Below are positions 1-10,264 of a stretch of 10,264 nucleotides of DNA, piece after piece. A program made the position numbers and the translations under genes. Source of the DNA: Paraglomus occultum. Taxonomy: Eukaryota; Glomeromycota; Glomeromycetes; Paraglomerales; Paraglomeraceae. Under the pieces are notes generated by a model. It searched no databases. It saw only the letters and a list, made by a program, of their open reading frames with translations, and was not told the origin of the DNA. How positions within the stretch are numbered: position 1 is the first letter of the stretch; each line of letters opens with the position of its first letter. The DNA lies in the NCBI GenBank assembly GCA_910592205.1, contig CAJVPJ010001361.1, forward strand, positions 1 to 10,264. Direction: 5' to 3'.

Positions 1-736
1 ATTACATACAATCTGACAGATAAATGAGACTAAAACTTTACACTAATAATGTGATACGAATGCTCCGATACTTGACACCAGTTTCAATGCTAAATTCAGA
101 CATTATTTTGATAGTTGAAGACATTTGCCTCTACACTAAATGATGACACACATCGGGCAAGTCCTCGCATGAATAGATTGTCATAATAAGGAGAGGATAG
201 TGTAAGGAATTATCACTAGTAGTTAATTTACCATAGCGATAAATAAGTAAAAGAAGGAAATAATATTTTCTTGTAGGTAGATACCTAAACATAGATGCAA
301 TTTAAATATGGCATAACCATATTTCTTACAAGTTTGTAAATGCTAGTTTGCCTTCAGTATTTTAACTATAGAACTGCGTGAAGTAAATCGCAATAGCACA
401 TAAAGATATGTACCTAATAATGTAATACATTATTCGAATCTAATAAACTTATCGTCGAAAATTGATTCTCAGATGATTATACGCTATATTTGTCAGAGGA
501 TAGGTCGCCGGGGAAAAAACCAAATGGCTCTCTGATTAGTAACAGTATTATTCCTAAATTTTTTGCAAGCAAAAAGTTCGGATTGTAACAAGCTCAACTC
601 ACTTATATTTGCTATGCTGAAACAAATTAGCGTTTGATATGAGAAGCATGAAATTGAGTATATGATACATTATGGTATGGTTAACACATACTATAGTCTT
701 AATAATAAATAATAAAATACATTGCCTTCATTGATT

Positions 737-806
737 ATTCCAATTTGACATATGTCAATTCTAGATTGACATAATTCCAAATTGACATAAATTCCAAATT
801 GACATA
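737..806 (+). repeat. Four degenerate copies of a 16-nt unit
   Basis: The unit ATTCCAAATTGACATA occurs at 774-789 and 791-806 as exact copies, at 737-752 with one mismatch, and at 758-773 with two mismatches. The spacing is 16 to 21 nt, so this is an imperfect tandem array. A perfect 14-nt palindrome, TTGACATATGTCAA, lies at 745-758 where the first two copies meet. It may be a decayed minisatellite or a cluster of protein-binding sites; nothing in the flanks decides which. Confidence 0.7.
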
Positions 807-1567
807 CGACACTATTATTCATTTGCAAGACATCTCAGAACAAATTGCATGCTAATACGTGTACTGTAAACGTATGATTTAAAAGAGCACATTTTCATTT
901 ACTATGCTGTATATAATGCACAGATTTGCATTAAGTTATGCTTATAGACAGGTTATGGTGAAAGTGACACCATAGATAACAATATTTTTGATTAACGTAT
1001 TCCCCTTTAGTAGTAAAGATATTTCGTATAAACTAAAAAATTGCGATGAGATCTGTACACCAGGTTAGGAATAAAAGTAATTCAATAAGTAGTTTAAACA
1101 ATTGCTTTTATTACAATATATGCTAACATTATAATTTTAGCATAAAAAGTGAATAATCTATATAAGCGCAAGTAATTTGTGGTATATTATATTGTATACA
1201 TTTAATACACGTGACAATTACTGCAGTGTTGGGTATGCGAATGGAAGTTTAAGTTACAAATAACTGCAGCTTTGCGACAAGCGCATCGAACTGTGTAAGT
1301 CACGTTTGTTATAGTATTATCGGTAGTCGAGAGACTCGAAACTTAAAAGTAAATACCGGAGAATACGATCGTGAAATTTCTGCTGAACGACAAAAAAGTC
1401 TGCTCGAAAATAAAAGGACAAGAAAGTAAATAAAAAAATAAAAATGACCAGTTAAACTATCACTGTGATATGTGTCGATTATATAAAACGTTTTGAATAA
1501 AGAGCTTTCCTTGTGAATAAGTTATCAATGGCTTGTTAATAATAATTCCTCTATTGGCGCAGAGATA

Positions 1568-1843
1568 CAAATACAATTGTGAGTAAAAAACATCGCCTGA
1601 CATAATGCTTTGAGTATTTAATTTGTGAGGAATGCAAATACAATTGTAAGTCACAATGATCGACATATGAATATGCTTGAGTTACTAAAAACGTATTGAC
1701 TACTGATGAGAAAATTGAAACATGAGTATTAAAATGATATGGAAGCCAGCTTCTCGAAAAAACAATACAAAGGAACTGCTTTGAGTTACAGAATACGTTA
1801 GCTGTTGTCTTTATATTTATAGCTAGACAAATATAATTGTGAG
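1568..1843 (+). repeat. Three dispersed copies of a CAAATACAATTGTGAG motif
   Basis: Near-identical copies occur at 1568-1584, 1635-1651 and about 1828-1843, each centred on the palindrome CAATTG or its variant TAATTG. Spacing is irregular (67 and about 192 nt), so it is not a simple tandem array. The copies generate the repetitive look of a short minus-strand open frame here, which I do not regard as a gene. Function is unknown. Confidence 0.5.
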
Positions 1844-2790
1844 CTTTTCCATATAGCGAGGAAAGAAAAGTAATGCTGATTTGTTGATTTGAAAATATTT
1901 TTCCAAAATTTCGGTAAAAACAATGAAACTAGATAATTTATCTAAATCTTAATATTAATTATCAAAAATTACTTTATGCGTTAGTATATATAGAGTCTTT
2001 AATGATCCAAAGTTTTCATGTATTTAAAATTTACAAGTTACCGGGTGAAGGAAAAGCTGTTGTAGCCTTCACGATACAAATTTTAGTTTACGCAGTAAGA
2101 CTTTACTTTGCCTGATTTTTCATTTTTAATTTATTTTCTATGCAAGGTTTCCATGTGCAACGTAAAAAAAATTTTTTTTTGTTGTTCAACGGCAAATTTA
2201 AAGTATTATAATTAGGACTATTACAGTCGCAGGCAGTGTATATATTGTTCACGATGAGATGATCGTTAGTTAAGGAAGACCCCAGATAAAAGAAAAAACA
2301 AAACTTTTTTTGAAACTTTGACAATCACATAAACGACCAAAACTCAAGATAACTAAATGACCTAATTTTGACGAAACATGACATGATTATGTCGTAAAGG
2401 TAATCATGTGACTGAGACTTGAAGGTTGCTTGTCAGGTTGAGAAATTGTACGGTAAAAATACCGGGTACCGATGATGATGGCGATATTCGATAATTTGCA
2501 ATATCAACATTTATAACGTGTCGTACGCTGCTCTGTGTGTGGATGCAGACCAACATTGTGTGTGCTTTCACATGTTCAGTTTGAAGGGGGAAAAAACTTT
2601 TTAAAGCCCTTGCATAATTATAATCTATACTTTCGGAAGTGATTAATCGGGGCAAACGAAAATACAACTACTGTGATTACGTTTCTTGTAACAACGTTAA
2701 CAATGTAACCCCTGAAACCCCAATAATTATAATAATAATATAATACCATTAGATATTCTAACAACATCTCAATTTATTCGGCGCAAAGGA

Positions 2791-2870
2791 CCTCCTTTTT
2801 TTTTCTTTTTTTTTTTCTCGTCTGCTCCGTCGATAATACTTTTTATGTTCCCAATGCTATATATAAGAAG
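2791..2870 (+). promoter_or_regulatory. Promoter-like cluster: pyrimidine tract, CCAAT, TATA box
   Basis: An almost pure C/T tract at 2791-2818 is followed by CCAAT at 2851-2855 and TATATATAAG at 2858-2867, the order expected of a fungal core promoter on the plus strand. About 50 nt downstream lies AACAATGTAAGC, where ATG is immediately followed by TAA; GTAAGC at 2920 could instead be a 5' splice donor in a leader. If so, this may be a distal promoter for the F-box gene at 3589 with a spliced 5' leader. It could also serve a non-coding transcript. Transcription is inferred from motifs only. Confidence 0.35.
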
Positions 2871-3439
2871 GTCCATCTCCCAACTCTATTTTACAATAAG
2901 GCAACTCTAGTGGAACAATGTAAGCAGGTTTGGCCATGCACGCATTCTCGATTAATACTTGTGCACATTCCATTGTCACATTGGATACCTTAAATGGCGA
3001 GCACGAGAGGACAACGTGGAATGGTGCATTGGGCGAGAGGGCTGAATAGGACAGTTAACAACTGAGGAAAGAAAGTAAATAAAACGAAAAAGGGCGAGTG
3101 GAAAAGAGCTGGTCGGGCGTAATCTGTAGACTAGTTTACTCGTTTCCTACGTCCTCGCCATGTTTGTAGGTTTGGAGATCGCCTGCTGGAAAGGGGGATA
3201 ACCGAGCCCATTTCATATTTGCCCACTCGTATTTCACAATGAATGCTATGTCATAAATATAACAATAATGGAACATTCCCGCACACAATATACGCGGCAG
3301 ATGCATTATATATAGTCACTCGTATTTTTTTTTTGTATGCAACATATCTCAGTGTAACTTATAAAGAACGCAAAACCATCTCAATGACGCATAACCCATC
3401 CATTGTATTACTCTCAACAGAATTTCTTCTCAAAACACA

Positions 3440-3447
3440 TATAAAAG
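3440..3447 (+). promoter_or_regulatory. TATA box upstream of the F-box/WD gene
   Basis: TATAAAAG lies about 140 nt upstream of the ATG at 3589 on the same strand, a plausible position for a core promoter with a leader of roughly 100 nt. It is the best TATA match close to that gene. No transcript start can be read from the sequence itself. Confidence 0.4.
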
Positions 3448-3588
3448 AAAAAGTTGGATTAAGAAGAAACGTTGCAACTTGTGACGAGCTTAACGACTGG
3501 ACCAACAGCAACCACCAAGAAAGCAAATATTGACTTGGAACTGCAAGACTACTCATAGTATTCTTGTTGATCTACTCGTAAGATACTT

Positions 3589-5903
3589 ATGAGATTGGCT
3601 AATTTCGACTTGCTCTCTGCTTTACCAGAGGAACTAAGCATACAAGTACTAAGTTTCTTACCGGTGGACGCTTTATGCAAATGCCAATTGGTAATTACAA
3701 ACTTTCTTAACAGTAGACTGCGGTATAACATATACAAAACAGTGCTGAAGAGACCGCATTTGTGATAAAGCGAACAAAATACCTCACCCAGACCTTTATC
3801 ACATGCACCACATAGATCACTTATTCTCTTTTTATCTATCCCTCATTTCCTTGCTCTTTAGGTCTGCAAAAGATGGAGAAGCCTCGCAACTGACTCACAG
3901 ATATGGAAAAGAAAGTATCTCGAATTCATATCAGAGACTTCATCAGAACCACCACTATATCCACTGGAACACCCATTAAGACAACAATCGTATCCATATA
4001 CAAACTCATTTCCGTACGCGTCTTCCTTGGCTTATCCATCGACACCATTCTTGAACCTATCATCGGCCCTGCCTTCACACAGATGTTCATCCTTATCACC
4101 ATCCTCATGTGCACATCTCATGACGTCTCAACAACCTCTTCGTTCCTCTCCAACTACCCGTCTCTCGTCTCCCCCTCCTTGGCGGTCCTTCTATCGTTCC
4201 TTATATATCCGCGAGCAAAATTGGTCGGCCGGATCTGTACAGTCGATTCGTTATTTCCGTGGACATTCATCCCAAATCTTTTTCGTGACCATCAAGGATG
4301 GGATGGCGGTGACTTTGGCCGTGGATGGAAGTCTACGGTACTGGGATGTGGAAAAAGGAATCTGTTTGAGTAATGTGCAATTATCGCATACTGCCGAAGA
4401 GGTCGCGTTCTTGCCGAGAGAATGGGTCGTGGCTGTTGCGTTCCGAACAGAGTGAGCATCATAAACTTGTATTGGGTGTTGGGGAGCGAGGAGTGAAAGT
4501 TTTAACAACATAATATAGACGAATACGAAAACGTGTTAATAATATATTTTAGTAAATATGGATGGAACGTCCAAACCAGTAAGATGCAATCGCATCGATC
4601 AGGGCGAGAAAGAAATGTTTACTCTTTTCACTGCCACGTCATTTTTTCTCGACTCTCAAACCTATCGATACGGAAATTGAAACGTCTTTCTTCTTCTTTC
4701 CAATAATACCAGATTCATACATATCTATAACCTACAAACACATTCTCCACACTTGACACTAACCTCTCCATCGCGCTCGTCACTTTCCTGTGTCAACATC
4801 GACGGAAAATACGTAGTTGCTGGATCGGATGATGGGGTAGTCAACGTTTGGAATTGGAGGGACGGAAGTGTTGTGGGTTGTTATAATACTGGAAAAGAGG
4901 TAATATTAAGACAGGCCATGTCGTGTTCTTTGGGGGAGGGTTGAACGAGTTTGTGATACATTCACATGTAACTGTTTTATTTGATAAGATAGCTCTCACA
5001 ATTTATCTATTCACAACTTTTATATCCAAAAACTTACCCCATTCTTTTCATATTTAGATTCTCTACGCTCAAATCCGGAATAGCAAAATTGTATCTCTTC
5101 ACTCTGACGGCACATATACAGTTTACTCCTTATTACTTCCAACCTCACCCCTTCTGTCGATTTCCTATCTTTTGCTCCTACCAAACCATGCAGTCGTCTC
5201 TGCAACTATCAATTCTCATTTTCTTTTGTGTGCAACGCGCGACTTGATCTATTTGTTTTCCTGGCCCATAGATGGGACAACGAGAGAACCGGATTTCACC
5301 AAACCACCAGTGAAAAAATGGGAAATGGACGCCCCTGGAATTGTTCCGTGGTGCGGATGTTTGGCTGGTCGAGGTCGTTGTGTTATTAGTAATTGTAGTT
5401 CTGCCGGGCCCATTTGTGTAGTTAAACCAGAAGGAATGGTAAGGTTCTTGACTGGACCGGAGGGGAAGAAGAGGGGTTGTGTTGGGGAGGATGCAAACGA
5501 GGAGGGAAGCGGAATAGAGGTAAATTCCGGACCTTGGACTTTAACAACAACAAACGAAGTTCGATCGACTGCGGATAGTCCTTTCTTATCAACAACCCTC
5601 TTCTCGAACCGTGAGAATGTGTCAGAAACTCGATCTGCGTCAACGAACTATCAAGACAGGGCTTCAAATATTTCTCTTCCATCAGCAGGTGTCGACTCGG
5701 ATCAACGGAATATAGGCAATGCAGTGGATAATCCTGCTTCCACCCAGACCAACCCATCACATTTTGCTAACGGGACTTCTTACGGGCCACTTGGATGGAA
5801 GTTACTCAATCTTGAGGAGCAACCAACTTTTATGGATGTGGATGATCGGTATTTAGTTATTGGTACTCGGCAGGGATCGCTTATTCGGTGTGGGTTTGAT
5901 TAA
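3589..5903 (+). CDS. F-box/WD-repeat protein, probable SCF ubiquitin-ligase adaptor
   Basis: Model: exons 3589-3690, 3862-4451, 4713-4899 and 5058-5903, giving 1725 nt and 574 residues. Introns are 171, 261 and 158 nt, begin GTAATT, GTGAGC and GTAATA, and all end in AG; phases agree. The ATG is the first after an in-frame TGA at 3568. An F-box spans about residues 11-53 (LPEEL, LSFLP, then VCKRW and W49), with intron 1 inside it. A Ser/Pro-rich linker follows (about 57-140), then a propeller-like part: GH168-169 with YWD near 195, IYNL near 237, VNVWNW near 277, and YLFSWP near 358. An Asn/Ser/Gly-rich stretch (about 434-530) precedes a closing blade ending in RQGSLIRCGFD. In this family the F-box binds Skp1 and the propeller binds the substrate; the substrate here is unknown. 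The weakest part of the model is intron 2 (see 4452-4712). Confidence 0.82.
4452..4712 (+). other. Intron 2 of the F-box/WD gene, with coding-like content
   Basis: The donor GA|GTGAGC and acceptor ATACCAG|ATTC keep the frame (phase 2) and join RTE to FIHIYNLQT, making a normal WD blade. However, 4454-4510 in another frame reads EHHKLVLGVGERGVKVLTT, itself WD-like, and 4558-4712 is open in the frame of exon 3 apart from one TGA at 4678. Alternatives are an extra exon, a frameshift or assembly error, or coincidence. Splitting it into two introns (4452-4552 and 4579-4712) gives a phase conflict with exon 3. Confidence 0.55.
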
Positions 5904-6550
5904 TATAAAGGACATGGTCATGGACATGTAACGTGGGGTGTGGTAAATAATGCAAAATCAGTATATAGAAAAAAAAGTAAGGATAATTATGGAGTAAAGA
6001 CATTGAGCGTATTCATATCATGTAGGATAATCTTTTTTTTTTTTGCAGGTTAGAGTTGGTTTTTTTGGTAAATGTTGATAACTAGTAGAAATGGGTAGTA
6101 GACAAAAAAGTTTTTGGTAATTGTATCGTTCATCTATTCTTCAAATGGACTCTAAAGATAGATACTTAAAGTTTCAACTTTGTATAAAAGAGTTTGTGAA
6201 CTATAAAAAGTATTGGTTAGCCAAGTAATCAATGAAAATCGTTTTCAAAATAATAATAAATAACGTTATTCGGTGAACTCCAAATGTTTACACGGTCTGA
6301 TCATAATCGTTTGCGTTTGCTTTGGGGATAGCGACAACAAAAAATGCAGTAACAAACTGACTCAGTTTACGTTAATGCAAAAGTTTTAACACTTGAACGT
6401 TTTTCGATTTAATGTCAGAATCCTTTCGACAGGACGGAATGATTTGTTATTCACAACAGTCTGTCTCATGAAAGGTTTAATTTAGCTCTAAAAGAATCTA
6501 TTCCGAGTAAAAGAAAAATACCCCCTCACACTAAAATCATTATAATCTAC
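5904..6550. other. Spacer between two convergent genes, with a possible 3'-UTR intron
   Basis: The stretch lies between the stop codons of the plus-strand F-box gene and the minus-strand dehydratase gene, so it should hold both 3' untranslated regions and poly(A) sites. No open frame of note is present. Weak AATAAA-like A-rich motifs occur (for example GTAAATAATG near 5943) but none is decisive. A donor-like GTAAGG at 5977 and a strong acceptor-like T-tract ending in GCAG at 6048 could delimit a 72-nt intron in the F-box 3' UTR. Confidence 0.5.
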
Positions 6551-8189
<1,639 letters not shown>

Positions 8190-8492
8190 TATTTACTAAT
8201 TATCAAGTAAAGGACGAAGTCAGATGTAGTTGGTATCGATTTAGAAAAAACGTAAAAAGCGAGGGCCCCACACAATACGTAGAGAAGGAAGAGTTGTGAG
8301 AGAAATTGAGGATCTCCATTAGCTATTATCTGCAGAGAATATGCCGGATGATTATTGGTGTATGTCAAATTTTAGAGTTTCTATATGGTGGAAGAGAATT
8401 AATAATAATTAATAATAGTAACAAAGTAACACAAAGGGGGAGCGGTATCTTTTCTAATTACCCATCTTCCAATGATAATTTTGCAAAAATGT
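8190..8492. promoter_or_regulatory. Upstream region of the dehydratase gene
   Basis: Read on the minus strand, the 130 nt before the ATG at 8189 are pyrimidine-rich (runs such as CTCTTCCTTCTCTAC and CTTTTTACGTTTTTTC), typical of TATA-less fungal promoters. The start context is AAATAATGTC with A at -3. I see no convincing TATA or CCAAT motif at the usual distance. No gene lies in this interval. Confidence 0.4.
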
Positions 8493-8754
8493 TTATTTTT
8501 TGACAGATTTGGTTAATCCAGCTGGTCGAGGGAAGTGTGTTTGATAGAGATCCAAATGCTTGGCAGGTTTAAAAGGCGATTCATATGTTGTATGTTTAGA
8601 GAATAAGTTGGGTTTCCTAAAAGAATTCAACTTGAATGGGCGATTATACAAATCTGCATTGAAACCGGCTGCAAACCGTGCAGAATCGATAAGCACTGCA
8701 CTGTTTCAGATCCTTGTGCGAGTTATCGAACCAATTTGTCAAAGGATATATTAA
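8493..8754. other. Overlapping open frames on both strands, coding status unresolved
   Basis: A minus-strand open frame (8493-8696) ends in FPRPAGLTKSVKK and has a CAG acceptor-like site just upstream, so it could be a terminal exon. The plus strand is open at 8560-8754 (LAGLKGDSYVV to QRIY). Both translations have ordinary amino-acid composition and I recognise neither. At most one is likely to be real, perhaps a remnant of an old gene or element. No upstream exon could be matched on either strand. Confidence 0.2.
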
Positions 8755-9932
8755 TTCACGGGAGGCAAATGTATGTATGTTTGCACACGTGTTATTCAAT
8801 TGACCAGCAGATAACGACAATGGCCTTTTATTGTCGGGTTACATACGAATTTTTTTGTCATAACGCTACCAGCCATCAGGGGGTATCTTACATTCCCATC
8901 GAATCATGTTCTACTACTGGTTTATGTGTAACGCTTTTGCACATTACTCAAAGTCGATAGACTTTAGCTTTAGGAATCCGGACTAATTATAATCAATCAT
9001 CTACCTCGAGGTGAGTTATAATCCACCGACAGCATCTAAACAAAAGCCTCAACGCAGGTCACTAACTGTCAGCAGCGAAGCGAGAATCTAAATGATGTCG
9101 CTCTCCCTATCATATCTAAGGGTCCGTATCGTTATGCTTGCGGCCTTATAAATGACGAGAATCGACCGTTTATGGTAAACAATTTAACTACTGCGCCATT
9201 TTTTACAAGTTTTTGCTTCGCAAATCGAAATGAGTATAGCCTCTCGATGAACTAAGGTTTTAGTTTATAGACTTTATAATTCTTAAAAAATAAATGTACG
9301 GCTACAAAATCGAACTGGCGACATATGACTCTACGCCATTCGAAAACCACGATTTTTTTCACGTAATTCTTATACAGTTGAAGTAATTATGATGGTTAGA
9401 ATGATAATAAAAATAAACTAAAACTGAGGGTACGCAACAGACACCAACGGAAACACATAATATATTTGTGGGGCACCAAAATTTCCGATAAAAAGCCAGC
9501 AACATTCTTCGATTCTACAGAGAATCGGGTAAAATGATTCCTTGAATGAACTGTCCAACGATATTCTCAGTAAGTCAATCTTAGAAACTAGTCAGTATTT
9601 GCTTTAGTTAATTATTGTAAACGCTGACTGATTTTATACCTGCATTCTGGATAATAATTCTAATACCACACTTACCTAACCAAATTATTTCTGGAAATAA
9701 TTTTGCTACGTGAGTGTAAGTCAATAATCAGCTTTATCTCTGCTGAGGTTTTTGATGGGTCGCCTGCTTACACATGTGCTGCTGCTACATGCTGCAACGG
9801 ACGTGGCATCCAACCATATTGCGGGCAGATCTGAGAAACTAATTACATCAATATTTATACAAGAAAAGTACATTCAATATTACTATTACGGTGTTTATTA
9901 TAAGTTTAAACGACTTACACAGCTGTAATTCC
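8755..9932. other. Spacer without a supportable gene
   Basis: Reading frames are short and show no recognisable domains. The interval contains a 7-bp hairpin at 9510-9527, a tRNA-like A-box/B-box pair near 9307-9338 on the minus strand that is too short for a tRNA, and one copy of ACGGGAGGCAA at 8758-8768 that recurs at 10187-10197. It may contain decayed mobile-element sequence, but nothing proves that. Confidence 0.5.
9510..9527. repeat. Short perfect inverted repeat (hairpin)
   Basis: CGATTCT and AGAATCG form a 7-bp stem around the four-base loop ACAG, with possible G-T pairs extending the stem. There is no adjoining gene end or T-tract, so a terminator role is not indicated. A stem of this length can arise by chance in 10 kb. 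Confidence 0.4.
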
Positions 9933-10127
9933 TCATGTAAGGTTTCCGATTACATTATACAGATGCTGTTCTGCACATACCAATTTTTTTTTATTTTTCT
10001 CAACTAAATCAATTTTCATAGTTGCAAGTGTTTTCCTTCGTGACATCCGCAAGATTTTTGACGTTTCCCGAAAATTTGGTTGAGGTATTTCTCGACTATC
10101 ATCATCAGAGTCACCATGTCGTCGGAA
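9933..10127 (-). pseudogene. Possible coding remnant, unidentified
   Basis: On the minus strand 64 codons are open between TAA (10130-10128) and TGA (9935-9933). The translation begins FRRHGDSDDDSREIPQPN and continues through ILRMSRRKTLATMKIDL to a lysine-rich run; a GTATGT donor at 9980-9975 could end the exon after KKKL. There is no ATG at the front and another frame is also open, so intactness is doubtful. The LRMSR-type sequence loosely recalls the N-terminal part of PIF/Harbinger-like transposases, but this is a weak resemblance from memory. A TATAAAAG lies about 50 nt upstream (10187-10180). Confidence 0.2.
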
Positions 10128-10205
10128 TTAAAAATTAGAAGATAAAATCACACTTTTCTTTCTCTTGGTCGCATGCTTGCTTTTATACGGGAGGCAATCA
10201 TAACG

Positions 10206-10264
10206 CCGAAAATCATTTCACCGACGTAATATTTCGCCGACAATCATTTCACCGAAAATCATTT
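10206..10264 (+). repeat. Tandem repeat of CCGAAAATCATTTCA-like units, cut by the window edge
   Basis: Units lie at 10206-10220 (CCGAAAATCATTTCA), 10221-10236 (CCGACGTAATATTTCG, diverged), 10237-10251 (CCGACAATCATTTCA) and 10252-10264 (CCGAAAATCATTT, truncated by the edge). Unit length is 15-16 nt with a conserved CCGA start and ATTTC end. The array clearly continues beyond the window. Such short repeats are common near the ends of DNA transposons, but no terminal inverted repeat is visible here, so that is inference only. Confidence 0.8.

Larger units (their letters stand above)
1..2780. other. A+T-rich spacer without a supportable gene
   Basis: All six frames are broken by frequent stops. 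The longest open stretches (68 to 87 residues, all on the minus strand) have low-complexity or unremarkable translations, no recognisable domain, and no good splice partners. I see no tRNA, rRNA or snRNA signature. The stretch does hold two families of short degenerate repeats (listed separately). It probably includes the distal upstream region of the gene at 3589 and possibly the flank of another gene off the left edge. Confidence 0.6.

Noticed and set aside
1327-1339. TCGAG-AGA-CTCGA hairpin
   Set aside because: A 5-bp stem is too short to be meaningful, and no gene or T-tract adjoins it.
2404-2667. An 87-residue minus-strand open frame
   Set aside because: It has no domain, no signal peptide and no neighbouring exon, and open frames of this length are expected by chance in 10 kb.
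2699-2923. A solo LTR flanked by the 10-mer AACAATGTAA
   Set aside because: A TG start and TATA box are present, but no matching CA end abuts the second repeat, and matching A+T-rich 10-mers are expected by chance at this scale.
3243-3533. A 96-residue plus-strand open frame upstream of the F-box gene
   Set aside because: It has no recognisable domain, contains a poly-T-encoded phenylalanine run, and overlaps the likely TATA box and leader of the F-box gene.
3903-4373. A 156-residue plus-strand open frame beginning MEKKVSRIHIRD
   Set aside because: It overlaps exon 2 of the F-box gene in another frame, and the exon frame carries the F-box tail, linker and WD motifs. The translation has no domain of its own.
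4553-4578. A 26-nt micro-exon between acceptor TTTTAG and donor GTAAGA in the F-box gene
   Set aside because: Both splice sites look good, but entering from the 4451 donor leaves phase 1 at its end, while exon 3 needs phase 2, so the downstream WD frame is broken.
5422-5760. A 112-residue minus-strand open frame
   Set aside because: It is antisense to the last exon of the F-box gene, whose frame is continuous and ends in a sensible terminal blade.
8758-10197. ACGGGAGGCAA direct repeat at both ends of a 1.4-kb stretch
   Set aside because: An 11-nt match without terminal inverted repeats or coding content between is too little to define a mobile element.

Overview
The window looks like nuclear DNA from a eukaryote, most likely an early-diverging (mucoromycote-type) fungus. 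The evidence is the A+T-rich spacers (roughly two thirds A+T by eye), two protein genes with short GT-AG introns (93 to 261 nt), pyrimidine-rich promoters and long intergenic stretches. The fungal placement is inferred from gene style; no rRNA or other marker gene is present.

Layout: 1-2780 is A+T-rich spacer with two families of short degenerate repeats and no supportable gene. 2791-2870 holds a compact promoter-like cluster (pyrimidine tract, CCAAT, TATATATAAG) with no obvious reading frame directly behind it. 3589-5903 (+) is a four-exon gene for an F-box/WD-repeat protein of about 574 residues, preceded by a TATAAAAG box. 5904-6550 separates two convergent genes. 6551-8189 (-) is a complete five-exon gene for GDP-mannose 4,6-dehydratase (370 residues). 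8190-10264 is mostly spacer, with an ambiguous pair of overlapping open frames near 8.5-8.75 kb, a weak minus-strand coding remnant at 9.9-10.1 kb, and a 15-16 nt tandem repeat running off the right edge.

The two genes are convergent neighbours with no evident functional link. The dehydratase starts GDP-L-fucose synthesis; the F-box/WD protein is probably a substrate adaptor of an SCF ubiquitin ligase. I found no CRISPR array, intact mobile element, rRNA, convincing tRNA or defence system. The most interesting points are the 261-nt second intron of the F-box gene, which itself reads like a WD-repeat strand pair in another frame, and the possible transposon-derived sequence at the right end.
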